A stretch of 30,537 nt of DNA from Lobosporangium transversale (GCF_002105155.1 NW_019029084.1:1-30537), one strand, 5' to 3'; shown: positions 9,449-20,553, counted from the stretch's first letter. Program-made: numbers and translations. Notes: generated by a model from the letters alone, not told the origin.

Positions 9449-11905
9449 ATGGGAAGCAGCAGAACACCATCACGATGCCCATCACCTCGAACTGAACCGT
9501 ATGAAAAGAAAGAAAGAAAAGGGGAAGCGAAGGAAGAGTCTTCAAGCACCAATGACCCTAAAATCCTCGAGCCAACCGAGCTAAAGATTTTTTGTATTGT
9601 TGATGGAGAAGCAACATCTTTTCCTGTAAATATCCCTTCTGATCGTTCAGTCGGCGAACTCAAGCAAGCCATCAAAGCAGAGAAAGCCAATGCATTTAAG
9701 GATATTGACGCTGACCAGCTCACCCTCTACAGGGTCTCTATTCCTGACGAAGACAAGACCGTCGTTGAGTCAGAAATTGTGTCGAAAGAGGCTCTCGTAC
9801 CCGCGTCAAGGAAGCTTAGGGACATATTTATTTCCGAACTTCCAGAGGAAACTATCCATGTTTTTGTCAAGCCACCACAGCGAGGTATATCTTTGGCTCT
9901 TGATGGACTGATTGTTGATATTTCCAGTTGATGAAGCTTGGTTTATATCTTAAACGGCCATGTGCATGATATCACCATTTGGTTTGTGTCTTGATAACTC
10001 AACGTTCTTTCTCATTATTCGCTTTTGATACTTAGCTCAGAAAAGAAAACAAGATGAAGATTCTGGTGAGTGCTTTTGGCCGAGAAGCTGGTTATTGATC
10101 AATTTTAGAGTGATGTGCAGTGCAATAAATCAAAAATATTGACTTTGATCACTCTATCTCCTTTATCAGAGTCACCCTCTAAAAAAGCTCGTCCAAGTAT
10201 AAGTAGCAGAGGTGCTCTTAGGGATGCGATTACAGAAGCGGGGCTTGTAACGAAAGGGATAGTGAATGGTAGCCCTGTCCTCTCGCCTCTCAACTCGAAA
10301 GAGAGGGTCAAGGTGCTTTCGTACATGGGGGAGGAGTTATCAGGAGATAGTATTTACTACAGCATTGTTAGCGTGGCTTGCGAGCTCCGAAATTCTGGTG
10401 GTATCAAGGGTTCCAAAATATTGACTGCCCCTGAGGGTCGTGTCTTCCCTATTGCTAAAACAAGGCATCTTTATATCAGAGAAGAATATGAAAAGCTTTA
10501 TGACCATATTACATCCAGGTTAAGTACCCCTCATGAAACTGGTTTGAACCGACTCTTTGTCACTGGAACACCTGGAATTGGGAAGTCAGCCTTTTTGGTC
10601 TATTTTGCCATCCGCCTCCTTGCCGAACACGATGAGGAAAATCCACCGATTATTATTTTCCAAGATAAGCAGCATGACAGATGTTATGTTTATGGAGGAA
10701 CAACTTGCCAACGTAAAGGGAATACAACGATGTTCGAAGATTTCCTTGCTCGACCTGAAACGTGGTACTTAGTTGATAGTAGTGAGAACCCTCTACCAGA
10801 TCAAGCCAGGACGATATTTGCGGCATCACCAAAAACTCTCAATGAGCAGTACGGTGAATTCGCCAAGGAAACTGCACGCTTTAGCTACTATCACATGTCA
10901 CTCTGGAGTTTGGACGAGCTTAAAGAATGTAGAGCCAATGTAGAGTATTATCATCTAGTGGATGAAGAATTTTTGGAGGAGCTTTTTTACAAGTTGGGGG
11001 GAGTACCAAGACAGGTCCTACAGGCCCCAGCCTTTTCACTATCCATGGATCAAGAAAATATTAAGGAAGCTAGAAAAAGTGCGTTTTCCCGCGTCAAGGC
11101 GGCCATTGACACACTCGAGAAGCCAGCAGATCTTGTAAGCCTCTTTGCACAAGGAAAAGATGCGAGTGCATTTAGTGGTCGTTTACTCCATAGAGTCCCC
11201 ACTTCTGACCATCTCGACTTCTACCTGGTGTGGGCATCTCGTTGGGTCGAATCACAGATTATGGACAAAATAAAAGATAACACTTGGGTCGATGTATTGG
11301 CGAAACTTGTCAAAGGCGGAGAGGATATAGCTAAAGGCCCGGTGTTTGAAATCTATGCTCATCACTTATTTCGACGTGGTGATATTAGATTTCCCTTTAG
11401 GGATCTCCAGTCAGGCGAAACAGGATTTCTTGATTTTCCAGCAAATCCAGAAGTGGTGTTTTTCCGGACTCCAGAGGAATTATCAGGGCTCACTCAAGCA
11501 GCTGACAAGTTGTTTGTACCAGCACATTCTAAATTTCCGTGCATTGATTTTGCATTGGGACCCAACAAGCTATTTCAAGTCACAGTAGCAGGGAAGCATT
11601 CAATCAAGCAAGCACCATTCAAGGAGATAATTGATTGTATTACTGGACCCTGCTTGAAGGGACACCGATCAAAGTCGAAGGGAGACCAATCAATGTCGAA
11701 GGGAAGTGACGATACCATTTTCCTCTATTTTGCGGTGCCAGGAAACGTATATGACGATTTTAAAGTTCAGAAGTTTCGTACCCTCGAAGGTTGGATTGCC
11801 GAGAAAACACCTGAATGCGTAAAAGATGTGAGACAGCGTGTTATAAAAATCGACACCGAAGCTGCATATTCAGGAGGATCAGCCGGTACGAATCTGAAGA
11901 ATTAA
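9449..11905 (+). CDS. Crinkler (CRN) family effector-like protein, P-loop NTPase with nuclease-like C-terminus, intact
   Basis: Three exons, 9449-9884, 10036-10065 and 10170-11905, with GT-AG introns and phase-1 junctions, give 733 residues. The start was chosen at MGSSRTPS, because the paralogue has the same start and sequence conservation drops upstream. Residues 45-145 form the ubiquitin-like CRN header, with DIDADQLTLYRVSIPD typical of fungal CRNs. A basic linker (KRKQDEDS, SPSKKARPS) could be a nuclear localisation signal. The P-loop ATPase has Walker A GTPGIGKS (288-295) and a likely Walker B WYLVDSS (D358). The C-terminus has FPCIDFALGPNKLFQVT, with D615 and Q625 placed as in the degenerate PD-(D/E)XK fold reported for CRN and RHS proteins; this last point is tentative. 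No signal peptide is visible. The promoter lies in the right palindrome arm. The family is sure; biochemical activity is inferred. Confidence 0.9.
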
Positions 11906-12219
11906 ATCGAATACCAATCAAGTGGATGAAATTTTGTCTTTTTTAAAAAAAGCATTATACCCGTTCCTTGAGAATTTTTTTACAATGGCTCATTCTTTAT
12001 GAATGAAGCCATCATCATCCACTTACCTTTTAGACGAATAGATAGAGCGGTTTAATCCGTCCTGCCTTCTACTGGGGCATTTAGAACTTTATAAAGCTGT
12101 GATCATTATGCGATCTTGTGTGCAGGATTTTGTGATACTATTATCAAAGAGTTTTGTAAAAACGGATAGAGATGAAGAATCCTGTGGAGAACCCAGTGAG
12201 AGTCTGATGATGAGACCCA
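11906..12219. other. 3' flank of intact CRN gene
   Basis: The first ~160 bp after the stop (to about 12065) recur in diverged form at about 15137-15300, after the truncated tail copy. The rest holds no gene I can support. Confidence 0.5.
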
Positions 12220-14253
12220 AAACCATATTATTATCACCAGGACAGCTGGCATAGGAAATTATCCTTTCTCATATGCTTTGTCATCTGGATGCTTGCCACT
12301 TGCGGAAGGCCTATCAATTATCATCATCCAGGGCGCCAGAACGTTTAACCAGGAGCTAGGATGACAGCTCCGCTCTAAAGACATAAATGTCGTTTTAGCC
12401 CCATGGTGCGTGCACGGGATGGCAACCTGTGATCAATGAGATCATATTTGTTGTATGTTCGGCCAATTCAGTGTCAGTATGTGAAGACGGTGCGTCTGAA
12501 TCTCTAGGCGTCCAGGGACATGGAATAAAAAAACATCAAGAATGTGGCCAAGGCTGCCACGCGCTTGACCGGTAAAATGTGATACAATATTAGATTGTGT
12601 CGTCAATATATTCATAGTTCTCGGTATATTAATGCTACATGCTGTTGAGGGCATCAATCTCGCCAGAATCATCCCCTCTCACATCAATTACCTTGGGAGC
12701 CATGCTAGACGGATGGGAGATTAGGAGGAAAAGGTCCTTGATGTCTGGGATATCCACGCTTGTTTATAATCTCACCAAATGTTCTGTGTCTTGCGTTCAT
12801 AGGCGGTTAATCGCAGTTTGGTTTTCGTATACCCCTTGAAGAACGTAAGCAAAAGTGCCTTTATGTTTTATATTTGATGCTCATCAATTTACCCTTTTTA
12901 CTTGTCCGAAGGTAGAATGACGCCTAGCCAATGGATGCTATTGCAAGTGTGTCCACAGGTCCTTGGAGAAGTTCATTGAGGAAACTCGGTTCCATCCAGG
13001 ACAGATTTATTCCTAGCGCTCTTCACAAAAGTAGCAGAATTACTTGGTGGAGTTGGCTTTAATTGCCTTGACAAGCTTCTGCAAGATTGGTTCGACAATC
13101 TAATCAGGGTCCTTTCGGAGCGGCATCAAGGCAACTCTATGTTTTTGGTTATTTTGAACGAGACGCAGGATATGGGGAGGGGAGGCTAAATACCAGTTTA
13201 TTAATAACGACAACACTAAGCGACCAATATTATCAGCATTCTTTCATGGATTGGAGGGTTTATCAGAGAATTTACTACAAATCTGCATAGTTCCTTGCGG
13301 GATAGGCTTTTGTATTTATGATCCTGCTTGGATTAAGAGAACTGGCAAAGCTTCAAGGAATATCGAGAAGTTCTCGATGACTCGAGGTTCAAGAGTGCAG
13401 TATCGTTTCCTAGATGGGATAATCAAGCAAAAGTCCGGACATACTTCAAACACTTGTACGATATTTGGAGAAACAAGGTTCCTCAAGCTCTGCATCAAAG
13501 CTGAGAGGCCATTTTAATGATCAAGCAATCGAGATGCTATATACTTGGTCCTGTGGTCGTCTCCGTCCAATGATCACTATAATAGAAAACCTCATTGGAC
13601 GTGCCGACGCAGGCCTTTGGAAGCAAGAAATCAAGGGCCTGGTGTGGTCGCTCACTGATCCAGGATATAAAGAATCTGGTAACCTATGCCATGAGTAATC
13701 TAGGATTCTGAAGCGTATTAACAAAGGGGATGCAGGAATTAAAACCAGTGTCGACATCAGGGAAACCTTCGGTCGAGCTGTAAAGAATAGATTACTATAT
13801 AGTAAAGACTTGATATTGGAGTACAATGAGCCTGTTCCGGTCGAGGCTTCGTTTGCTCGAACTGTCGTTAATCAAAGGAAGAAGGAATTTACGATTGTCG
13901 TTGAGCCAATGGCATTTAACATATTTGAAGTGGATGACCCTGGATTGGTTAAATTGGTTAACAGTGTGTTACTAGATGCCCACTACGTCTGGCACAAAGG
14001 GCACACATTTTGAGTATTTCAGTCCCGCTTTGTTTAATTTCAATCTTCCAGAATTATAACAATGAACGAATTCTTGGATACTCACTGTAACAAAGACTCA
14101 ATACATGAATCCAAGTTAATCTCGCTTTTTTTTTTTTTTGTTTCCAAAAGAGAACCCATCTGGACCAGATATCGTCTTTGTATTAGAATCGGAGGGTAAA
14201 TATTATCCTGTTTCCGTACAGTCAAAAATCGGCGATAAGGTCAAGAATTAAGG
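12220..14253 (+). pseudogene. decayed CRN/RHS-like P-loop NTPase with PD-(D/E)XK-type end
   Basis: Scattered coding pieces on the plus strand follow the order of a CRN-type ATPase. There is a P-loop relic TRTAGIGN (near 12230-12255), then a hydrophobic strand SIIIIQGARTF. A Walker B-like LVILNETQD (near 13150) carries N where D is expected. Next come ILSAFFHGLEGLSENLLQ and IVPCGIGFCIYD (near 13230-13320), GRLRPMITIIENLIG (near 13556-13600) and a helical stretch to 14013. A nuclease-like end PDIVFVLESEGKYYPVSVQ (about 14164-14220), followed directly by SK, stops at a TAA at 14251-14253. Breaks include frame changes near 13450-13490 and 13990 and an in-frame TAA at 13696-13698. The P-loop section has decayed most. 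The family assignment comes from motif order and from resemblance to the intact neighbour. Confidence 0.65.
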
Positions 14254-14789
14254 ATGCCCATAATACAACTTGCCATAATTGCATCAAAGAACACCTCTCA
14301 TCACCGTCTTCTCTCGGCTTTTGCTCGAATGACATATCCTTGTTGCTGTTGTTTAGGCCTTACTTATCACGTTGGCTTATCATATTGCCTTATCACGAAC
14401 AGGGTGGTTATTCAGTAGCTAAAGTCAAAGAAGCCCCTGTCATCAAAGACAAACGAATAGAAACGACGTATTCAATATTAGCTTGTTGAACAGCGGATCA
14501 AATAAAGGGAAAAGTGAGTCGACTCAAGCGGAGGACGACAAGCCCAATAGGCCAAGCAGGGATAAGGGACCAAGGAAAAAGTAGCGATCGTTTCTTTTAC
14601 TTCTTTTTACTCGCCATTGTTTATGACAATGGCACAGACACAATTTTATAATGTGGCACTAATAGATAAACTAAAATATCACTATTCAGAGAACCTGAGC
14701 AAGGAGAAGTGAGCACGCCAAGCGGATTGTCGCAGCTGCGTCATCGGAATTTTCTCAAGCAAGTGGCAAGTTGTTTCTATTGTCTATTC
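14254..14789. other. non-coding stretch between two CRN remnants
   Basis: I see no gene or clear repeat here. The sequence may contain further unrecognisable CRN-derived DNA. Confidence 0.4.
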
Positions 14790-15300
14790 CTATCTTTCCA
14801 CCCATAAGTTTTGTGTTGGGACCCGACAAGCCATTCCAGGTCACATCAGAGGAGTATCCGATCAAGCAAGCATCATCCAAGGAGATGATTGATAATATTT
14901 ACTGGATCATGCTTGAAGAGAAACCGATCAAACCTCGGAGAAAAGTGACAATGTCACATTCCTCCGTTCCATGGTCCCAGGCGACATACACGTCAAGCTT
15001 AAAGCTTAGGAGCTCGTTATCAACAACGATCAGAGTGTTAAGGCAACACCTAATATTTAAAACATGCGGGACAGTGTGTCATAAAAACTCATATCAATAT
15101 CGCATATGCAGGAGGACCGCCGAGGCTCAAGCATGAAGAAAAGAGTCGAATGTCAATCAAGTGAAAGGAATTTTGTCTTGTAATGAAAATACCATATCTA
15201 TTGAGTATCCTTTTACAATCGTTCATCCTTTATGAACGGAGCCATCACTATCCACTTGCCCTTTTGACAAACGGGATGGCACTTTTTAATCGGTCCTACA
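14790..15300 (+). pseudogene. 5'-truncated second copy of the CRN 3' end
   Basis: This stretch aligns with the last ~340 bp of the intact CRN coding sequence plus ~160 bp of 3' flank (about 11545-12065). At the start, SFVLGPDKPFQVT parallels DFALGPNKLFQVT and YPIKQASSKEMID parallels HSIKQAPFKEIID. After about 60 codons the frame is lost, although DNA similarity continues through the stop codon and into the flank, including the matching motif TTTATGAAYGRAGCCATCA. It is a decayed tandem duplicate, and no promoter or header is attached. Confidence 0.8.
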
Positions 15301-15577
15301 CACACACCCAAATCACTAGCCTCATTTTTTACCAATCATCTCTTGTTTCCATCATCTGCGTTGCCATCTATTATTCTAACATTTTATTACTCTAACATTT
15401 GAATCTACTCCACAGTTCTCGTTTCCATCTCTCTGACCTTATTAAGCACACTATCTTAATTAAAGGTAATTAGTTGATTAATTAGAGCATGATGACTCTT
15501 TTTACGCGAAATATACCATTCTTTTTTCTCATTCCTCGTTCGTTCTCAATCAAATCAATATCCTAGTCTGGACTTTG

Positions 15578-15608
<31 letters not shown>

Positions 15609-15710
15609 TTTTCTGCGGCGAGAATGGCAGAAAAAAAAGAGCCTTTCCTGCGGCGTGTTTTCGACTTTGAAACTTTTTCAAATTTAAAAAAGAGACCTCC
15701 AGCCAAAATG
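15301..15710. other. spacer at the boundary of accessory and housekeeping blocks
   Basis: AT-rich sequence with a poly(A) run at about 15579-15602. An imperfect duplicate of AGAGCC...TTTTCTGCGGCG / CCTTTCCTGCGGCG flanks 15602-15655. The long plus-strand frame here has low-complexity composition and is not convincing. Confidence 0.4.
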
Positions 15711-15905
15711 TCAAGTTTGGGTCCCAGCCTGAGAGAGAAGTGTCTGCAAGAGCAAGCCAGATTTGCCTTTCGGTACGTGCATGTGCACATGAACTTCGTC
15801 CTCAGGCTGGTGACGAGCCAAAGATATTTGGCCACTTTGATAAATATACCCCAAAATGGTTACACCAACAAGACACAGAGAAATGACAGCCACTGCCAAA
15901 GACAC
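15711..15905 (-). CDS. possible 64-residue single-pass membrane microprotein
   Basis: The minus strand encodes a start MSLAVAVISLCLVGVTILGY, which is a good signal anchor or membrane segment, followed by a ~40-residue polar tail with a His-rich EVHVHMHVPKGK. I know no family for it. It overlaps an antisense open frame of poorer composition. It lies ~440 bp downstream of the V-ATPase H stop codon and on the same strand. It could be chance. Confidence 0.25.
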   Translation of the reverse strand: MSLAVAVISLCLVGVTILGYIYQSGQISLARHQPEDEVHVHMHVPKGKSGLLLQTLLSQAGTQT

Positions 15906-16347
15906 AGAGCACTCCCTGTCCTAACATTGATTCAGATTCGCTCCAAGGCCTTGAATACACTTCCGAAGAAGGATAACGAAGGCTATCTTTTCTTCTATAA
16001 TGGATGGCTATCACCATGATGCTGAAAAAAAAAAAAGAAAAAAAAAAAAAAAGAGATAAAAGTTCCTTGCGCAATAAGGCCAAAGCAAGATCTGGTCCCA
16101 TCTTCTGAACAAAAGCGAAAGAGTTTGGTCTTCTTTTAACTTATTATTATTATTATTATTATTCTGTAATGTGTTTGTGTGTGTTTTTTTAAACCAAAAG
16201 GAACAACTAATGTCAATTAACAAGCTATTAAATGGAGAAAACTTTTTTTTTTATTTTTATTTTTTTTAAATTCTAATATAAAACATGAGAGGAACATTGA
16301 TTTTTTTTTTTTTTTATTTTTTTTGTAGATCCCCATCTTCCTTGTCT
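15906..16347. other. 3' flank of the V-ATPase subunit H gene, rich in A/T runs
   Basis: Contains A-rich runs at about 16024-16053, a (TTA) run at about 16141-16162 and T-rich tracts at 16242-16267 and 16301-16324. No gene is seen. The transcript end of the V-ATPase gene presumably lies here. Confidence 0.45.
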
Positions 16348-17075
16348 TTAAACATGCCCACTGCCTCCAATCAGGGACCAACTGGCGTTCACACTGTTAT
16401 AACGAACCTCCTGATCAGGGTGCGACATCAGCTCCATAATCTTTTGCTTGACTCCAATCTCTTGTAAAAACCTGAATAATCGCCACACAAACAATCATAA
16501 AATCCCTTGGTTAGTTGCACCTCTAATAGCCAAAAAAAAAAAAAAAAAAAAAATTCAAGTTGTGCATTTGTTTATAAGTTACTTTTTACTAGCAGGATCC
16601 CGTTTAACGTATTGTCCAATGTCATTGGCAGCAACAGCAAGTACGACTGTATCCGTTGCTGTACTGAGCAATCGCGCAAGCACCCTGCAAGGGAGTTAAA
16701 AGGAAGAAAAAAAAAAAAAAAAAAAAAAAAAAAGGAAAAAAAATCCGTTTCATTAGCATGATACATTTTAAGGATTAAAGAAAGAATAAATAAGTATATA
16801 AATAAACAACATTAAAAAGCTGCCTGCTGAATAAAAGAAACGTAGTAAAAGGCTAACCTCAAGAGGGCATAGTTATCGTTCTTTAGTTCACGCCAGTTCT
16901 TTGTCCAGAAAAGATCTGATTGATGTGGTGGTGACCAAGTCAATCTTCCCGACAACAACTCTGCTTGATAAACCTCAAATGTACTTTTGAGCATGTCCCG
17001 GAAAAAAAAAAAAAGAATATTCAGTTTGTTAATTATGTATAGAAATGAACCCAAACTACAATTAACAGTTAACAA

Positions 17076-17107
<32 letters not shown>

Positions 17108-17506
17108 GCTACTTACGTCAATGTCTGGAAATTCTCTTCCAATTCCGCCTTGAGATAGTTGACATCCTCTAGGATTTCACCATCGGTCCACTTTCGAGTC
17201 GATAGATTCTCTGTAAAAGTCAGCAACTTGACAGCAGCCATGGCAGCCAAATTTGCCTCTGGTGCTTTTTCAACCAAGTTCTATGTTTGTGTACAAATAC
17301 AAATATAGATTGGACAAGAATTAATACCTGTAATTGCAAAGTCGTTATTCATACTTCTCCTTAATAAAGTGTTCTCTAGAAAAAGTATGGACTTACACGC
17401 AAGGTGGAGATGATAACACGAATTACTTTCTCCTTGATGGCTGATTTTGCAATCTCTACAAGTGTTGGGATAATATCGTATTTCCTATAGGTAAATAAAT
17501 AAAGAG

Positions 17507-17542
<36 letters not shown>

Positions 17543-18932
17543 TTTTCATATCAGTCAACGCAATATTCATATATACATGTATATATATTAGTTGACTCGG
17601 GCTTTTTCTTTTCATTTTGTGAATCATTACTGATTGAGCTCCTCTGCGATTTGGGTATCAAAGGATAAGATCCAGAAGCAATAAATGACTTGGTATTGCA
17701 TTTGAGGCGTTGGAGAGTCCCTCTTTATGATCCGGACCAATGCATCCATGGCCTGAGGTGTGTTCCAATAAATGAGTCTCAAACTTCTCTGGCGAAGGGC
17801 AGACTCCAATACCTGGACAGCCAGATCGACTACTGAATGATTGTTACTCTGTAGCTGAGCTGTTGTCCATCGGAACAATTCCTGTGCAGCATCTTCGTTC
17901 GGTTTAGGACTCGCACACAGAAGCATCGTCAAGATCTTGCTGGCCTTTAAAGGTACAAATTCATCATCACTTCGTAGGCATCTTTTATATATGTGTGTAT
18001 GAATATACAGGTAAGGGTATTGATATGATCACGCAATGAAAAAAAAAAAAAAAAAAAAAAGAAGGGTCAGATGTTATCACAGGTTCTGCACTCTTTTACA
18101 TACATATATACATAACATATTAACCTTACTTTAAGAGAGGGGCATAAGGAAGAGTGGGGTCACCCTTTGCAAGTCCTAGGAAATAAGATGCTCGTTCTTC
18201 ATGATCTATTTATTTTTAAAAATAAAGAAGAAAGAAGGAAATCAACATGAGAATATTGAGATTTTTTAATATCTCAATTGCAAGTAGGCAAGTAGAAAGA
18301 AAAAATCTTATTTTTTACCCATAAGTAGATCATCAACCAATATGAGAATCGATTGAATCGTATCGACACGGACAAGTTTTTGTAAGAGACTGATGAACAA
18401 CTCAGCATATACTTTTCCCTCCTTTAATAAATAAAAGAAAAGAAAAGAAAAAACCCCAGTCAAAAGAAATTGTCGGTTTTGCTTCAAATGGATTTGACTC
18501 TGCTAACTGCTATTCTCAAAGGCGTACCTGGTCAACCACCCGAGACAGGTCCTCGCCTGTCTTCTTGTCTACAGCTTTAATGTATTCCAATTCCTTTTGT
18601 GTAATAAGTGTAGCTCTTTGGTAACCCTAAGAAGATAAGGAATAAATTAGTGATTGGGCAAATGCCTCTACTGGTGCTGTTGTTGTTGCTTTGGTTATTG
18701 AGGTTCTACATGGTGCAGTCTGCTCTGGAGCAGTAAGACTAAAGTCGAAGTGAATGAAGTGAATAGTTTTTTTTTTTTTTTTTTTGCTTTGCATGTAAGA
18801 GTAATGTACCTCCCACGGGATAGGACGTGCTCTCAAACCAGCGGTCAACTCGTCCAGGTACGCGTTTGAGACGAGTGCGAGTGGCACTTCTGGTACGTTA
18901 CTGTTGCCGTTGTTATTGTTGTGAATGACCAT
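16348..18932 (-). CDS. VMA13: V-type proton ATPase subunit H (Vma13)
   Basis: Ten exons on the minus strand: 18932-18810, 18626-18528, 18421-18319, 18205-18130, 17981-17631, 17484-17397, 17280-17117, 16983-16858, 16684-16583, 16471-16348. All have GT-AG introns and compatible phases, giving 451 residues (yeast and human about 480). Subunit H is the regulatory HEAT/ARM-type subunit of the cytosolic V1 sector. It couples V1 to the membrane sector and silences free V1. Family marks include RARPIPWEGYQRATLIT near the N-terminus, a central helical-repeat region, and LTWSPPHQSDLFWTKNW in the C-terminal domain. The last ~16 residues after EVRYNSVNA do not resemble the family's end; a neighbouring frame gives QLVPDWRQW, which fits better, so a one-base indel near 16380 or a lineage-specific end is possible. 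Introns carry long A/T runs. Confidence 0.92.
16707..16743. repeat. long A-rich run in V-ATPase H intron
   Basis: About 27 uninterrupted A, then GG and more A, in the intron between exons 8 and 9. Similar mononucleotide runs occur in the introns at 16531-16552 (A), 17082-17107 (T), 17508-17540 (A), 18039-18060 (A) and 18768-18785 (T). Confidence 0.9.
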
Positions 18933-19362
18933 ACTTTTGTAGGTTTGTAAGGTTTAGTTTTATGGCAAGTGAATGAGTATGAGGTTATATGGAAAGTAAA
19001 ATGACGAGAACAGCAAAAAAAAAAAAAAGTAAAAATGCAGATAAAGTGGAAAGAGGGGGGAAAGCAGCAGGTGCGCGTGAACAATTCTGTCGCGCCTACT
19101 ACGAATAAATGGATAAATTGCTTCCAAAAGAACGTCACAACCACCTTATGGACAGAGCCCTCCTATCGAAAAGACCTTTCACATCTTCACCAAATCGTAT
19201 AGTATGTATAGTATGGTACTAACATGTATTGATGTATTGTAAATATTTCAAAAAGTTGCCAAAGCTATTCCGTAAATTGTTCTAATGGTTGCCAAATGCC
19301 CCTCCTCCCCTCTCCTCCTCTCTCTCTTCTTCCTATAATCCTCCTCCTGCTCATTGATGGAG
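18933..19362. promoter_or_regulatory. spacer holding the VMA13 promoter and the bL19m 3' end
   Basis: Both flanking genes lie on the minus strand, so this 430-bp gap holds the V-ATPase H upstream region and the bL19m 3' UTR. A poly(A) run lies at about 19015-19028. A CT-rich tract at 19300-19332, just after the bL19m stop, reads as a purine tract on the gene strand. No clear TATA box is seen. Confidence 0.4.
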
Positions 19363-20186
19363 CTATGCCTTGTCTGTTGCTGCCTTCTTGGCCTGAGCTT
19401 GAGCCTGAGTGATCTTATCCTGCTTAGCCAAGCCCTCCAAACGGAAAGCACGTCCTGGATTGTCTCTCAAGTAGAAAAGTTTTGCTCTCCTGAAACCTTC
19501 TCCTCGCTTCATGATGCGGACAGATTTGATCAGGGGTGAATATAGCATGTATTTCATCTCGACGCCAACTTTGAGGACCACGTTCCTGACTGTGAAATTA
19601 CTGTGGAGACCACGGCGGTCCATTGCGATCAAGACTCCGATGAAGGTGCTGGTCTTGTCAGAGGACATTGAGTTGAGTGTCTCTACAAGAACCACATCTC
19701 CAGGACGGAGACAATCCGGATGGGATTTGTTGAAGAGATTAGAACGACCGTCTGCTCCCATCCGTTTGATCTCTTCCTTTGAAATCAATTCCATTAATCC
19801 CTGTCCACGAGTGTTGGGTTTGAATTGCTTTGGTATTGATACAGAAGCTGGAGCAGTGTATACGGGCTTGATAGCAGCTATTTTATATAGATATATGAAG
19901 TATATAAAATGTATGTGTATATATAGGCAGGACAAGAAGGGAAGAAGGGTTGTTAATAGTTAATCATTGTTCCTGATCAATCATGTTTTTTTTTTTTTTT
20001 TTTTTTTACTAATATTGCTTCGGAAGAAGTTTAAAAAAAAAAAAAAAAAGTAAATGCTGATCAAGATCTATAAGTGAAGCAATGTGGCAATGTGTCAAAG
20101 AAGGGATTACCATTGGCGGCTGTGGATGCATATCTGGCAGTGATACCGGATAGACGAGTACCAAGTGACCTTGTGAATGAGAACAT
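19363..20186 (-). CDS. MRPL19: mitochondrial large-subunit ribosomal protein bL19m
   Basis: Two exons, 20186-20111 and 19877-19363, joined by a GT-AG intron in phase 1, give 196 residues. The N-terminus MFSFTRSLGTRLSGITARYA is an Arg/Ser-rich amphipathic leader typical of mitochondrial import. The mature part has the bL19 order: RPGDVVLVETLNS, TFIGVLIAMDRRGLHSNFTV (the beta-barrel part), GVEMKYMLYSPLIKSV and KLFYLRDNPGRAFRLEG. It would act in the mitochondrial ribosome. Reading straight through the intron gives another ATG (MSCLYIHI), but that leader lacks import features, so the spliced start was preferred. The intron carries a T run and an A run. The gene is divergent from the DUF1640 gene. 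Confidence 0.93.
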
Positions 20187-20553
20187 GCTGGTTGAAAAAG
20201 AGATTAATGAATTAATTAAGAGTTACGGAAAGGCTGCCTTTGCTTTGTCAACTGGATATTTTACTTTGACTTTATTAAAGAAAAAGCAACAATGTGGCTT
20301 GTGAACCTGTGACCTGGAACAGGATGTAAACGCGTAGTAACTGAGTCGTTGAGTTTCTTTTTTTGTTCATTCCACTTTAAATCTTGTCCGTTCCTGAAAT
20401 TCCACAACACTTTCTCTCCACTCTCTCCAACGCATACTCTTTCTTTCTTTTACTTTTCCTCTTTACTTTCCCACACTCCCTCACTTTGCCCTCTCTTTTT
20501 TTATTCTTGTTATTTTGTTATTTTGTTATTTTGTTTTTATAATATCTGTCTCA
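20187..20553. promoter_or_regulatory. 367-bp divergent promoter, bL19m / DUF1640 protein
   Basis: This gap separates the start codons of two divergently transcribed genes for mitochondrial proteins. The side toward the plus-strand gene is CT-rich (TTTCTTTCTTTTAC, CCTCTTTAC, TCACTCTCTCC), followed by a TTTTGTTAT triplication at about 20507-20530 just before the ATG. No TATA box is obvious. Co-regulation is inferred from layout only. Confidence 0.5.

Noticed and set aside
10105..10326. Minus-strand frame antisense to CRN exon 3
   Set aside because: Shadow of the CRN coding sequence on the other strand.
12442..12839. Small frames on both strands (76 and 66 codons) between CRN remnants
   Set aside because: No family resemblance and no splice or start context; they overlap each other and lie in decayed CRN-type sequence.
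13675..13700. 25-bp GT...AG intron that would remove the TAA at 13696 in the CRN-type remnant
   Set aside because: Too short to splice, and the surrounding gene has several other breaks.
15624..16019. 131-codon plus-strand frame before the V-ATPase gene
   Set aside because: No recognisable domain, poor composition, begins next to a poly(A) run and overlaps a more protein-like minus-strand ORF.
19511..19963. 150-codon plus-strand frame over the bL19m gene
   Set aside because: Antisense shadow of the conserved ribosomal protein exon.
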